From Aspidiotus rigidus (lineage: Eukaryota; Arthropoda; Insecta; Hemiptera; Diaspididae): a DNA stretch of 64,000 nucleotides. Positions 23,831 to 36,039 of the stretch are shown here, piece by piece (within the stretch, counting starts at the first letter, position 1; every line of letters begins with the position of its first letter). The stretch lies in assembly GCA_035079385.1 (NCBI GenBank), contig JAVHKY010000013.1, positions 3,472,001 to 3,536,000 on the forward strand, in the 5' to 3' direction. The translations under genes were made by a program, and so were the position numbers. The notes beneath the pieces were generated by a model, which saw nothing but the letters and a program-made list of their open reading frames with translations, did not search any database and had not been told where the DNA came from.

Positions 23831-24649
23831 CATCTTAAAGCAAACCACGCCTATATTAGTCCAAGAGTAGCCAAGAGTAGGGAGTATGCCTCTGTGAGAA
23901 AAATTCACAAGCTAGGCCATAATTTCATCACAAAGCAGGCGTGGCGTTGCCTTGAAATATAAATGGGGTCAATTACTAGTAGACATGAAACATGGTCTTT
24001 ATTTATTTGGCTCTACCAGAAAATCTCTCCTTTCTTCAAAGAAGAAACACTACCTCCTCTGTCGCTGTATTTGGAATGCCTCGGAACACCCTGACTACAA
24101 TAATGAAGGATGAGGTCATGATTTGAGTCCAGACGTGAAAAACAGTCTCATCTTGCTCTTGCACGAGACCTGGAACAAACGCCCCGCTACGGGCCCGAGC
24201 CCTGGGCCGGCGCTGCTAGATAGATATTATCTATGAATTCCAGAAACTTTTCGTCGGTGGCTCATTTTTATATTAGGGGGTATCAGTAGGAACATAATTT
24301 TGTTCGAAACTTGCCATTCACTTCACTTTCTACCCGTAGGACCCCCTTCATGAGCTACGTTGATTGAAGCCAACAAGAAATCTATTTTGGTCGGAATTTT
24401 TCTTTGTCTCCCTCCTTCTAAGCGAAGCTCGACAGTTGAAATTCCTTCAGGTTTTCTTCGTTTCCAAATCCTGATCTTCGTACCTTCCCTCAGTTACAGC
24501 TAAGACCGAAATCATTTTAAATCCTCTGGAAGCTCAAATTCGACATTCTTTTTCTGTAGTCCTTGAAATTGACCAGAGCACACCAGGGAGCAGGTCCGTG
24601 ACCAGCAATTTTAACAAGGAACCTGTTCTACCGTTTTTATTTTTGGAAA
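23831..24649. other. Non-coding stretch, no gene seen
   Basis: About 800 bp without a convincing frame. A 'gacatgaaacatggtctttatttatttggc' block near 23980 recurs near 56755, so part of it is dispersed repeat. Confidence 0.4.
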
Positions 24650-25104
24650 AATTTGCCGTCCAACGTCCGGCTAAAATGGACTCAGAAATATTTATTCATT
24701 TTATTTAGTTACTCATATTATATTTATGTATTCATAAATTTATTTATTTATTTATTTGTTTGTTTATTTATTTTGTTTATTTATCTATTTATTTATTTAT
24801 CTATTTATTCATTTACTTAATCACTTATTTACTTACTTACTTTCTTTCTTTCTTCCTTCCTTTACATGATAGAAAAGCAAGTCCCCTATGATATATCTCG
24901 GAGGTCAAAATTTCAACAGGGAACATATTCTGTAGGTTTTTTTTTGAGAAATTTACCGTCTGCCGTCCACCGTCCGGGCAAAGTTGACTTAGAAAAATTT
25001 ATTTATTTATTCATTGATTGATTTATTTATTTGTCTATCGATCTATTTATTTAATTAATTTATTGATTTATTTATTGATTTATTTATTGATTTATTTATA
25101 AATT

Positions 25105-25143
<39 letters not shown>

Positions 25144-25554
25144 GTTTCTTTTTTTGATTTCTTTCTTTATATGATAGGAAGGCAGGCTCCCTATCACATA
25201 TATCACAGAGGTCAAAATTTTAGCAGCGAACGTATTGTGCGGGGATTTTTATGAGGCGATCTAAGAAACCATACATAAACTCGCTCATAATTTCTTTTCA
25301 GTCGCAAACTTTTCAGTGCCCAACTTTTTCCAATTTTCTCGGAATTCACTTATTAAAAGTTGTAACTTTGAAAGATCATGTCTCAGAGAATTTTCAACCC
25401 ATGTAGACAATTTTTTATAGATTCAGAAAAGTATCCTCTATTTGAAAATGCAAAAAAAAAAAAAAAAAATTGAAGCGAGTGTAGGTATAATATTTTATTT
25501 ATTTATTCATATTATATTTATTTTATTAATTTATAAATGTATTTACCTATTTGT

Positions 25555-25589
<35 letters not shown>

Positions 25590-25970
25590 TCTATATACTC
25601 ATTTACTTGGTCTCTTACTTACTTACATTCTTTTTTTCTTCTGTTCTTTCTTTCTTCCTTTATATGATAGGAAAACAAGTCCCCTATCATATATTTCGGA
25701 GGTCAAAATTTCAACAACGAACGTATCCTATAGGTTTTTTTTTAAATTTGCCATCCACCGTTTGACAAAAATGGACTTAGAAATATTTATTTATTTAATT
25801 AATTAATTAATTTATTGATTGATTGATTTATTCATTTTTTCATTTTTTCATTTTATTTATTTATTTATTTAGTTTCTTTCTTTCTTTCTTTCTTTATATG
25901 ATAGGAAAGCAAGTCGCCTATCATGTTATACCTCAGAGATCAAAATTTTAACAGCAAACGTATTCTATGG
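24650..25970 (+). repeat. Tandem array of units carrying (TTTA)n tracts
   Basis: Three units repeat the same order: a 'gccgtccaacgtccggc' block, 'aaaatggacttagaaa', a TTTA/TTTAT microsatellite of variable length, a CTTTCTTTC tract, then 'atgataggaaagcaagtcc' and 'tcggaggtcaaaattt'. Units start near 24650, 24955 and 25740, with a partial start near 25490. A decayed relative lies at 6930-7085. Open frames here are microsatellite artefacts. Confidence 0.6.
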
Positions 25971-25987
25971 GGGTTTATATACATGTT

Positions 25988-26545
25988 TGTAAGAATATCG
26001 GCTGATCGTTTACCGGTGCTCCAAGTCTTTCCGGCATTCCGTTTTTTCGATATCTTAACGCACATACTAAACGTGAAATCAATTGACAATTATGTACTAC
26101 CATATTCCACCTTATAAAATATCAACTACCAAACCTGTGTGCGAGTATCGATGCAACACTACCAACACGAAAATTTGTGAGACCGGTAAAGCATTCTTAC
26201 ATCTCCCCCTCCCCTTAGGAGGGCCGCCACAGGAAAGAGTGTCGGACTGATCGTTTACCGGTTTTCTATCCGGCATTCCGTTTTCCCCGACACCAAACTC
26301 CGATTGGCGTAAGGTCAGTTGATTCGTGAGAATATCGGCTGGTCGTTTACCGGTGCTCCAAGTCTTTCCGGCACTCCGTTTTCCCAATATCTTGACGCAC
26401 GTACAAAAAGTGAAATCAATTGACAATTACGTACTACTATATTCTACCTTGGAAAACATCAACCACCAAACCTGTCTGCGAGTACCGATGCAACACTACC
26501 AATACGAAAATTCGTGAGAACGGTAAAGCGTTCTTACATATCTAT
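25988..26545 (+). repeat. Direct repeat pair of about 215 bp
   Basis: 25988-26203 and 26328-26543 are about 90 percent alike by eye, from AGAATATCGGCTG through CCAAGTCTTTCCGGCA to GCGTTCTTACAT. The intervening 125 bp (26204-26327) holds another partial copy of the 'cgtttaccggt...ttccggcattccg' piece. It is non-coding. Confidence 0.6.
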
Positions 26546-27004
26546 GTTAGGAAGGACTTGAAACAATTTTGTTCTCCAAGTCATGAATTTTGAGGAAGGG
26601 ATCTGAAAAATTTTGAATTCTTGTCATAATATATCATAGAAGAAGATTTTGGAAAATTTGTGTTTTCTCAATTCAGTTCCACACTACCCTAGAACATTGT
26701 TAAGGAAGTTTCTGGGTGGGGCAAGATCGGGCCAAAAATTAAATATTGTACGATAAATCATCGGCTATAGCCTTGAATAATCTTTTTTGCGAGCTAACAT
26801 GGTTAAATTGGCTTCACGATCAAGATTCATACCTTGCCGATATTTTCTAGGGAGGGGGAGTTTTAGGGGGCATTGCCCTCTTATCCTTCCCAGTAGTTAC
26901 GGGCTTGCTACGGAGGCCACGACACCTCCTTTAGGACCATAGTGCATCCTCTCTCCCTTCATTTGAAGCTCAATTAAAGGGTTCAAGAGGAGATGGAGGA
27001 ATTC
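26546..27004. other. Non-coding flank of the retrotransposon
   Basis: No gene is seen. AATTC at 27000-27004 is one half of the retrotransposon's target-site duplication. Confidence 0.4.
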
Positions 27005-27239
27005 TGTTAGAGGGCTTGAGCCCATCTCGTGATCATTCCCCACTAGGGAACAATAGAAAGGGTTAACCCGAGATGATCGGGAATCTACAGAGGCAGCGCG
27101 TGAACATGCACGATAGCGTGCACGAATACGACTGACGTACGAGCGTACGCGAGAGCAGCGAGTACTGCTGAACGGTAAGAGAAGGGAACGCGCTGCTAGC
27201 CGCGGACGGACACGGCTGTCTATACTACACACTCTAACA
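27005..27239 (-). repeat. 3' LTR of the copia element
   Basis: 235 bp with TGTTAG...CTAACA ends, matching the other LTR base for base when read by eye. It is GC-richer than its surroundings. Confidence 0.9.
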
Positions 27240-27247
27240 CTCCCCGC
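27240..27247 (-). other. Polypurine tract (plus-strand primer)
   Basis: GCGGGGAG on the element's sense strand directly abuts the 3' LTR, the position of the polypurine primer in LTR retrotransposons. It is short, so the assignment rests on position. Confidence 0.5.
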
Positions 27248-28027
27248 CAGGCGTGGCCGGACCCAAACAGCAACGGTTACTGAACGGAGAGGAGGTTGAG
27301 CGGCCTGGGAAAGAACATATCCTGGTGAAACCAGGACCTCAAGGGAAAACGGAGTGCCAAATGTCGGAACTGATCCGAGGCTCATTCTGTAGAGCAAAAA
27401 GCTTAAACTCCGAGTGGACTGAAAGAGGAGAAACAATTACACTGAAAGGAAGAGGCATGAAATGCAAGGAACAAAGCCAGGGGTAGTTTACAATTAATTC
27501 CAAATGAAAGGAAAGGAAAAGCGACAACGTCGACCAATAAAGAAAAGTCCCATAAAAAGGGAAATCGGTGTACTGCAAAAATAATCACCGAGCATAAGCG
27601 AGTAAAGAAAGATCCTGTAGAAGGAGACGGAATTAACAAGAAAATGTAAGTCAACACTTGACAAAAACTTGATAAAATAGAATAGTCAGCACAAACAATT
27701 AAATCCAAATAACATTGCAAAAAATCAATGTGTATAATATGAGCAAGCCGAAAAAGAAAAGAAAAAGGAAACGAATAACATTTCGACTTGACTGCCGAAC
27801 AAGCAATACAGCTTGAGTCCTCTTCTGAAATCAGAAATACAAGGACAATAATGAGTGATTTGAAAGATCAGAAACCAACTGATCACGGAAGTGAGTGAAC
27901 CCGGCTTCGGGTAATGCTTTTGTAAACACATCGGCTAAATTATCGACCAAAGGCACTCATACGAAAACAATAGTATTGTTGTGTATTTCCACGCTGATAT
28001 GGTGGAAACAGAGATGAACTGTGTTCT

Positions 28028-28470
28028 TCAAGGACTTCTGTTTGAGAGACTGGCTAGGTGGATGGTGGATGTGTGATCCACATAAATAATTGGACTAGGT
28101 ACGTCATAACTTAAGAACTCAAAGAGAGCTTTGAGTGAGACCACTTGTCGGCACGCCAAAGAGGCGGCGACGTACTCAGCTGCGGCTGAAGAGAGATCAA
28201 CGTGAGTTTGCTTCTTTGTTCTCCGTGAAATTAGGTCATCATAAGCAGGAGGAGTGTATCCTGAAGTTGACCGGGCAGTTACCACGTTCGTATCTAACGA
28301 AGCATTTGGGGACCATTTAAGGAGGCTGGAAGATCCTGTATACAGGAGACCTTGGCGTAAGGATACCTCCGAAGTAAAAAAGAATTCGATGGACGAAGGC
28401 TTGCCAATCCGACACTGTCGGGTTCGTTTGCGCCCAAGCAGACGCATTGACTGCAAAGGCAATAGCGGGG
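28028..28470 (-). pseudogene. copia RNase H domain
   Basis: The sense frame reads SRRTKKQTHVDLSSAAAEY, then ACRQVVSLKALFEFL and IIYVDHTSTIHLA, the layout of copia RNase H, where the S-T-AEY and D-x-S motifs carry acidic catalytic residues. The domain follows RT across a frame break. It is the last coding part before the 3' LTR; 27248-28027 is the untranslated 3' end with no recognised frame. Confidence 0.75.
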
Positions 28471-28764
28471 CGCGTACAATGCATCAAGAAGATGAATGAA
28501 CCGATAGCTTCCCTGGATTGTGAACAGGTGGTAGAGGAGTAAATTCGTCAGGATTTGACTCTCATTTCTTCGAGGCTTCAATGGTCATAATAGAGGTGTC
28601 GATTTCGATGGATCAGAGAGAGAACGGCCGAAATTCTCAAGTAATTTGAGGGTATAGGTACTTCGGCTGAGAGAAGAAGAGAGGACGTTCGATCATATTA
28701 TAAGCAATCTCTATTCCGAGAAACTTGTTCGGAGTACCGAGATCAGGAATTTTGAACTTTGTAG

Positions 28765-29362
28765 TTAATTGTTGAATAACTTCTCGCATTTTCTTTGATT
28801 AGTACCGACAAGGAGGATATCGTCAACATAAAGAACGAGAATGACGACTGAGGATACTCCATTTTTCGTGGATTTCCACTTAAAAATGCACGGCTTGGAT
28901 ACATAAGGCCTAAAGCCCATTTGCTGGAGAGTTGCACAAAATCTTTTGTGCCATCTTTTTGGACTTACTTTTAATCCATATGGTGAGCGGAATAATTTCA
29001 GAACATGTACTTTAGGGTTTAAATTGTCTACTTCATATCCTTGCGGAAAGAACATATATACTGGTTTATCCAAGATACCAGGAAGAAAAACGACTTTGAC
29101 ATAATTGCTGAATATAATAGCCATGTTTCACGGTGATGGAAAGAACGGCAAGTATATCGCTGATATCAGCGACAGGAGCATATGTTTCCATAATATCATA
29201 GGGATTGGGGTCTGTAAAGCCACGAGCGACAAGGCGAGCTCGGAACTTGGAATTACCCTCTAGGTCTTCCTTGAGACGAAAAATCCATGTAGAATCAATT
29301 GTTTTAGTTCTTCGAGGAAGAGAGTCTCGAGTAAGAGGGACCCATGTGTGATTTTGCGCCAT
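28765..29362 (-). pseudogene. copia reverse transcriptase (RVT_2 type), frameshifted
   Basis: The first piece reads NHTWVPLTRDSLPRRTKTID, then WIFRLKEDLEG, KFRARLVARGFT and YAPVADIS, all typical of the RVT_2 N-terminal half. The frame shifts between about 29066 and 29124. It then continues as GYEVDNLNPKVHVLKLFRSPY, GLKVSPKRWHKRF and the catalytic YVDDILLVG. The order and spacing are right for copia RT; the shift makes this copy non-functional unless it is a sequence error. Confidence 0.85.
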
Positions 29363-29459
29363 CGCCTTGAACTCTTCATGATTTGCATCTTTCCACTGGA
29401 CAGATTGTGGAGAATGAATAGCTTCCCGGGAGCGTGATAAACGCGCATAAAAGCGTTCA

Positions 29460-30019
29460 TACGTCAGTGAGGTATCATCAAAAGAAGATGAAAGAGTGTC
29501 TGAGGGGTACTCAGATGAATCTCCCTGAACATGGGAATCAACTGATTTTTGTTGATATAATGGCGTGCAAGTAGAGTGGTAAATGGACGAGAGTCTTGCG
29601 CTAAAGGCTGTGAATCATCAGACGCGCATGGGTTGATAATGATCTCCAACACATTGGAGCCGAGGTAAATTGGGTGTAGCTGGATAAGTAGTCCAGATTG
29701 TGAACTGGGCAACAGAGGGAGGGTACAGTGCACTAACTTTAGTACTAAGATAATCATAAAGATCATCGAATAAATTGAGTTGCATTTTTAGAGGAGCTCT
29801 TTTATGGGTTGCCGGAGTATAATATTGATGTTCAGTTTCTACTGACCTAATTTTCCTCTTTCTTATTGGAGGAGGACGAAACGATTCGTCGTGTTCAAAT
29901 TCGACATCAGCATCTGCTGCTGAAATAGGTCGTCCAAGTTTTATAGGGTCGCGGAAAGGAGTCTGTGCAAAAAGGGCCATAATGATGGCCGGAGACTTGA
30001 GATTCTGTGAAAGTAACAT
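29460..30019 (-). pseudogene. copia integrase-RT linker region
   Basis: A charged, Pro-rich stretch (SFRPPPIRKRKIRS, YYTPATHKRAPLKM) between the integrase C-terminus and RT. Copia polyproteins have a poorly conserved linker here. It is assigned from position only and is broken by stops. Confidence 0.5.
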
Positions 30020-30663
30020 TTGAAACGTTCTGAATTGATCCTGTATCAGGATCTAACAATTAAGCACCATTGGTTGATAAACCGGTGAAAAACTTTCGTT
30101 TAGCTCTATCTGTATATTTACCTACTTTCTTGGGCAGAGTTTCATGAGCAACACATCCGAATCTTCGGAGAGTTATAAGTGAAGGCATTCGTTTGAAAAG
30201 AACCGTGCAAGGCATTTAATTATTCACCGCTTTTTGTGGTAATACATTGTATACGAGAGCGCCGTACGGTACGGCGTTCCATGGCCCAGTCTAATGGACT
30301 TTGTAGTACAGTAATAGGGAACCATTTGATCCATCTCCTCAAAGAAACTTTCGAGTCCGACATGCACCTCATTTTGAGTTATTATGGGGAAAATCATATC
30401 CATATCTGGAAAAATTGTCTACAATTGCGTAGATACATTCGTCTCTAGAAGGGTACGCCGGTGGTAAGACCGGCTCTAGCACATCGGTATGTATAGGTGC
30501 GAGCGGTTGTGGTGCTCGAGTGCGAACTTTGGTAAGTAAGAGCTTTTAACTTTGGCCAGTTTACAAGGGTGACAATCTCAAATGACAATCTTGGATTGAG
30601 TCTGAGATGGTAATGCCTTAAAGTTCAGGCAGCGTCTGCACAAGCTTGCGCATAACTGGTACG
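30020..30663 (-). pseudogene. copia integrase, multiply interrupted
   Basis: Recoverable pieces on the sense strand follow the integrase order. A zinc-finger-like C..C segment ending KLAKVKSSYLP is followed by a D-containing piece (DVLEPVLPP) and the core piece YAIVDNFSRYGYDFP. The C-terminal signature reads MPCTVLFKRMPSLITLRRFG, then CVAHETLPKKVGKYTDRAKR. Several frames are needed to read it, so the gene is dead or the sequence carries indels. Confidence 0.75.
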
Positions 30664-31110
30664 CTAGGATGTCCCAACCGATAATGCCACAGACGGGCAA
30701 GTTGGCCACTTAATAGACCGGATTTCCTGTTCCTCTAATTTGTTAAGATCATCTAATGAACAATGAGGAATGGAAGTCAGATATTCTTTTAGTTTGGACT
30801 GAGTCGTAAAATCATTGGTAAACTCTGAAAAAAATCCGTTTTTCCTCGCTACAGAAGCGACTGCTTGCGAGTCCAACTCTATTGGAACTCGTAGGTTGAA
30901 AAACCACAAGGCAGGGAACACAAGTAAAATAGAGCGAATAGACGTCGGAGACAAAGAGTCTTTATGGACGACGTGCACTGAGTGCTTGAAATAAATTACT
31001 GGGTATCCTTGATCTACAAAAGGACGAATCGAAAGATTTTCTCGAATATTGTCATAAATATTGAATTCACCCAGATTTAAAATTGTAACACATTTCGGGA
31101 GAATATTCAA
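30664..31110 (-). pseudogene. copia protease/GAG-pre-integrase region
   Basis: The frame resembles the copia stretch between protease and integrase (LPKCVTILNLGEFNIYDNIR, VDQGYPVIYFKHS). It runs into LWHYRLGHPSV, read by a frame shift at the end; LWHxRLGHP is the hallmark of the GAG-pre-integrase domain. No clear D-S/T-G protease triad was found in 31110-31350. Confidence 0.65.
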
Positions 31111-31352
31111 GTTATCGACTTAATAAATAGGTAGGCAGACATCCTCATTAGGATTTGCAACTGCTATGTTATAAGGAGCGTCGAAAGCTTTAATCAAGTG
31201 TAAATGATCGCCTGATGGAAACACAATTTTATTGCAGCCTGACCCTGAACATGCACGAGCAGTAATATAATTTTTACCAGACGAATAGTCAGATTTGAGT
31301 GCACTTTTATGACGGCTTCCGCACCTGCGGAGTGACCCATATGCGATGAACT

Positions 31353-33307
31353 TTATAGGATAAGCTGAAAACGTTTTACCGTCATTATTATCAGTTGAAG
31401 CTTTCCGATCTTCGGAATTACTTTTATTCGATCTTTAGATTTAGGAGGAGGATGGTTATTCCTTCGAGAAAGAAAGGAAGAATGACGAGTATTAATTAGA
31501 AGAATCATTAAAGTTATTATCATTACGTCTTCGATCATAGCGATTATAGTATCCACCTCGTGCCCATCTCTTTCGTGAGTACTAGGTGCGACGATTGTGC
31601 ACCAAGAAGAACAGTTATTTGTATTGTTTTGTGGCCGATTATGTGGTCTATTACCATTATTGATATTTTTATTAAATGTGGGTTTCGAATCTCTCGAATT
31701 AAACCCCCTTTTTGGTCCTTGCGGTATAAAGGATTGATAAGGTTTTCTTTCTAAATTGCGGCCCTTGGCGTGAGCCATTGAAATAAACAATTCTCAAACA
31801 TGAGAATGAGGAACTTTTTGTGAATTATTATAAATCAGTTTATATTGATGGGCGTATTGTACTATTGCTGGGATAATCTGCATCACAGATTCTTAAAAGC
31901 GACTTGAGACTATTTCATCCGAAAGATTAAACGTACTGTCGCAAATGTCGGAAACTTTTTTTTTTTTTTTAAATCGTAACATACGACTGCGGATTTACTT
32001 TAAGGGAGAGATATTGCATATTCATAAGCTCTCTGAGCTCAGTATCGCCTTTCCCGGAATAGCCGGGACGTTTTTGACTCTCTAGAGTCTGCATGACTTC
32101 AATTAGATTGATTATATATGCGATATTTTATTCAAGTCACTCACCGAGAGTCGTTGAGCAATTATTTCAGGAAATCTGATTTTATGGAGAGCAAGAATCG
32201 TATTATTGTTCGTGGGGGAGGATGATGTGTAATAGCTCTGAAGCCTGCAGGGTATAATATAAATACTGTTTCCAAGTCTCAAAACCAATCCCTTTGCCCA
32301 AAACAACATTAGCGGCCAGTTGAGAAAATTTTAAAGTAAGTAAACTATTCTTAAACTCACAGATGGTAATTGGCTGCGGTGCAGCATTTGACGATGCCTG
32401 ATTACTTGATGGCAAAAAAAATGCCGGAGATGACGTATTCATCGGCTCAACTTGAGCTTGCCCATTCTTGGGCGGTGGAAGAGAATTAGTTGAAATTTTG
32501 CAGGAAGAGTCTCATGATTTTCTTAGATAACGAACAACCACGGGTTTTGGGTTGTATCGGCGCTTTAGTAACGGGGGGAGGTGGTGAGTAAGTTGGTATC
32601 GATGGTGGCAGTTTCAAAGGCATGCCATCAGACAAAGTTTATAAAGCCTGAATTGCTGTCAAAAATCGAGGAGGCTCTTGCCTCTTTAAAATTTGTTTCA
32701 CTCTCTCGAGTAAGACATGAAAATGATGAAATAAAGGACTCACCAACTCTTGAAACACCTACCATACCTGTGCCTCAGTCTACTGAGGAGGATTCTGCTC
32801 CTCAGACCAATTAGGAGCTGGGGAAGAAAAAGAGTTCATATTAAATTGAGATGTAGATGTGGGAACGTGAGAGAAAGAAGACAAGGAGGTATGTTTTACT
32901 TTCAAATTGATTATAACTTTTTACTTTGAGGTTTAATCAAATTTACACTTTCGAAATGCGGAGTATTTTTATGAGCTTTCGCCCTAGAACTCGTAAATAC
33001 ATCTCCGTGCTTCTTATTTTTGCTGGGAGGTGCCTCCTTACAAGAAGGTTTCTCCCGTGACGGATTTCTATTAGACTGGTGATGAATTACGTTTCTTTTC
33101 AGCAGAGGCGTGAGAGTTTTCCTGGTGACATTGCACTTTAGGTTGATTAACAGGGTCACTTTCAGGCTTTGTTGTGTCTTTGCGCAAAGCGCTAGGTGCA
33201 GTAACCTCAGTAGGCGATGAAATCTGCTCTTTAAAACTTTAAGAATCGGTATAATTCAAAATACTGTCCTCCTCCGCGGAATCATTAAATTTTGAAGGGT
33301 CATTCAT
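31353..33307 (-). pseudogene. copia gag region
   Basis: A likely start lies at 33307 (MNDPSKFNDSAEEDS), with an in-frame stop after 22 codons. A capsid-like piece GIGFETWKQYLYYTLQASEL at 32203-32442 resembles the UBN2-type gag N-terminus (ExWKxxLxxxLxA). The C-terminal part, 31353-31790, is rich in N, R, K and P with a C..C..H..H cluster (CSSWCTIVAPSTHERDGH) that may be a decayed zinc knuckle. Multiple stops break the frame. Confidence 0.65.
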
Positions 33308-35792
33308 TTTTCTGCGAATTATTTTACATAATATTATCGATATCACCATCGAAAGTAAATTTTCGACTTCATACACTCTAAAAAGAGAGTGGGGCACTCA
33401 CTGGGAGACAAGAGACAATTGAGAAGACAATAATCCATTTATAAGCTCCGTGTCGATGTTGAGACGCAATACATTACGATAAATGCAATGTATAAATAAA
33501 TAAGGACGATAAGAATGAGAAGAAAGTAAGGGAGCGGGAATACGTTCAAGCGAATTGATAACATTTTTAATCGATAGTGGGTCGTTTTTCCAATGATATT
33601 TTCAATAAGGATAATTGCAGATGAAAATAAAGGGTAATCACTGATGACTAGAAAGGAGAAATTATAGGGAAGTGATGAACGGATGAAATTGCAAGAGCAA
33701 TACGCATATTAGGTGCGACAAACAGAGAAATGCCACTGAGAAAGCGGGCACACACACACACACAAAGATAGCAAAATGAAGTGATAAAGACGAACCGAAA
33801 ATATTGATGTTCGTCTGAGTGGTAAAATATGATAATGCAGCACTATCAATTATAGCACTTTGGACGAAAAGAGGACGAGTTTTCACGAGGTAAAGTACAA
33901 GTACGTAAAGACGCACTCAAAAATAACAAACGCCCGTAAGGCGTTATCTCTAATGAGAAAAACAATTCGCAAAAGTTACGACAATATTGAATAAGTCGTT
34001 CGGATTTAAGATGCGTCACGATATTTAGGTTACTGGTGAAACATACGAAGGCCATTCACAAAGCGATGAAGCCAGTTGAAGAGTAAAATACTCAACTCGG
34101 GAAGGCACAGAAAAGATGACGTAATGTCTTCGACACGTGGTGGAGCTCGTGATTTCCGTGGGTAAGAATTCGGAGAAATAGTAGCGAATGTCAGCAGCTG
34201 CTAGGTGATAAAATTTTTAGGTTTTATGAGGCTTGACAAAAGAATATAATCGAACACCATCGAGCTTCGCTGGCTTTTTGTTTTTACGCAGAATTCCGCT
34301 GATATCGAGGAGTATGATGTATGCCGCAGATTTGAGGGCAGAGCAGAGAATAGGTGCGGGGTAGATATGGTTGGTCGCGTCAATACTTTTCCATTATTAA
34401 AAAGTGATAAGAAACACAGTGGCTGACAGGAAGTCGCCGAAATTCTTGTCTTCAGCAGTTTAGCTGATTGCATGACGAATGCTCTAGAGTAGTATTTTAA
34501 GCAGGTTGACGACGCAATATGGACCAACAAAAATATGAAAAAGTAACACGTGCGAGTTACCACCGACCACGCCGATGTATTCGGCACTGCCTTCGAACGA
34601 TGCAATATGATGAAATAGAATATTTTCGAAGCCCGCGTAAAATCGGGTTGTTCGATTTCAAATATGACGATCTTTCGTCTCATCAATTACTAATCGGAAA
34701 TAATTTGTCCGTAATAAAGTTCATTCGAAAACGTTCGAAAGCAGATAAAAATGGCATATTCGTGGTATCAAGGTTACTCCCCGCCTTGTTTGTTTCCACG
34801 AGAAATCGAATATCGATTATTTATTCGGTTCTTAAATAAATAAACACAACCGAAAGTTGGATCGCACACTTCCAACTTGATTCTCGTCGATAATAAAGTT
34901 TTAGATCGGACTCACCAACTTAGAGGATATTCAACCGCTCGTCATAATTGAGATATTGAAGAAGTCCAAGAACAATACCGCTGCTAAGAGCCGAGCACGC
35001 GAGTCTCCTTTTCGCTGGTTGAAGTAAATCTTTGCCATTTCCTTCTAAGTGATGTTCCTCATCGTGGCTGAGCATTCGTTGAGAGGCATCGAACCCACGG
35101 CAATGACCGGTCTGGGGAGATTGATTGGACTTTTGGTTTCCGGAAAAACTTCAAAGTGACTGACATAGGAGACTTTGTAAAACGGAAAATGGTGCACTTC
35201 GAAGAAAGCTAGCTAGTTAAGTAGGTGAATAAAATATTAATTACACCTTGCATGCAGTCTCTTGAGTTCGTTTCTCACATAGCCTCTCCGAAATTGGTGG
35301 CCACCGGTGAAGTAGGCTAGGAGAACCGACCTCTTTAGAGAAAAAGACGAAAATCATACGGCCGAAGAGAAATACTCTATTCGAATTTCACATTTCCGTG
35401 ATAGATACGGAATAAAGGCATAAACCGCAGGTACCATATTCATCATGATAGTATTCGGCGAAATGCAATGTAGTCGGATGCGTTATCATGCCCGATTAAT
35501 TTTAGTCTTTTATTAGAAGACGAAGTTGAAAGAAATGATCATTTAGCGCTATTAAATATTCCTTCACGTTAGCAAACATGCCAAATTCGTGGATTGGTAG
35601 GAACTCATTGTACATGAGTCGGAAAACAATGTACTTATCTGCGAAAGCAGATTTTTTCCAATGTTTTTAAAATAATATAGGAGCGAAGATATTCGATAGC
35701 TCCCCGCCAATCGTATGATTTTAGTATTGAATTATTGAGTTCACGTATTATGTGATTAACTCAAATTTAAAGCTGGTAGACCTCACCAAATC
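33308..35792 (-). other. Long leader between primer site and gag
   Basis: About 2.5 kb without a recognised domain; copia leaders are usually a few hundred bp at most. It could be an expanded untranslated leader, a captured sequence or a decayed insertion. Minus-strand frames such as 34201-34686 were not recognisable. Confidence 0.5.
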
Positions 35793-35804
35793 GGTCTGCT
35801 ACCA
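35793..35804 (-). other. tRNA primer-binding site
   Basis: Directly inside the 5' LTR the sense strand reads TGGTAGCAGA. This is complementary to the 3' end of insect initiator tRNA-Met (...TCTGCTACCA) over 10 nt, after which the match stops. Met-initiator priming is usual for copia elements. Confidence 0.65.
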
Positions 35805-36039
35805 TGTTAGAGGGCTTGAGCCCATCTCGTGATCATTCCCCACTAGGGAACAATAGAAAGGGTTAACCCGAGATGATCGGGAATCTACAGAGGCAGCGCG
35901 TGAACATGCACGATAGCGTGCACGAATACGACTGACGTACGAGCGTACGCGAGAGCAGCGAGTACTGCTGAACGGTAAGAGAAGGGAACGCGCTGCTAGC
36001 CGCGGACGGACACGGCTGTCTATACTACACACTCTAACA
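35805..36039 (-). repeat. 5' LTR of the copia element
   Basis: 235 bp, same sequence as the 3' LTR by eye, next to the AATTC duplication at 36040-36044. It would carry the element promoter on the minus strand. Confidence 0.9.

Larger units (their letters stand above)
27005..36039 (-). mobile_element. Ty1/copia-type LTR retrotransposon, full length but with broken frames
   Basis: Two 235-bp LTRs that begin TGTTAG and end CTAACA bound a 9,035-bp insertion flanked by AATTC on both sides (27000-27004 and 36040-36044), the 5-bp duplication expected for copia elements. Inside the right LTR is a primer site matching the 3' end of initiator Met tRNA, and inside the left LTR is a short purine tract. 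On the minus strand the order is gag, GAG-pre-integrase (LWHYRLGHPS), integrase, RT with YVDD, then RNase H: the copia order. The frames are interrupted by stops and shifts, so this copy cannot make a full polyprotein. About 2.5 kb between the primer site and gag is unusually long. The two LTRs look identical, which normally means a recent insertion. Confidence 0.9.

Noticed and set aside
25442..25806. Two overlapping plus-strand frames rich in Tyr, Leu, Phe and Ile
   Set aside because: They are translations of TTTA microsatellite DNA.
24650..25970. CRISPR-like array of regularly spaced repeats
   Set aside because: Units are long, variable and contain microsatellites; the genome is eukaryotic and no spacer-repeat pattern exists.
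26897..27436. 179-codon minus-strand open frame across the left LTR
   Set aside because: It runs through the LTR and its flank, and the same frame recurs in the other LTR. It is an open-frame shadow in GC-richer DNA, not a gene.
34201..34686. 161-codon minus-strand frame in the copia leader
   Set aside because: No recognisable domain, not in a gag-like position, and composition like the surrounding non-coding leader.
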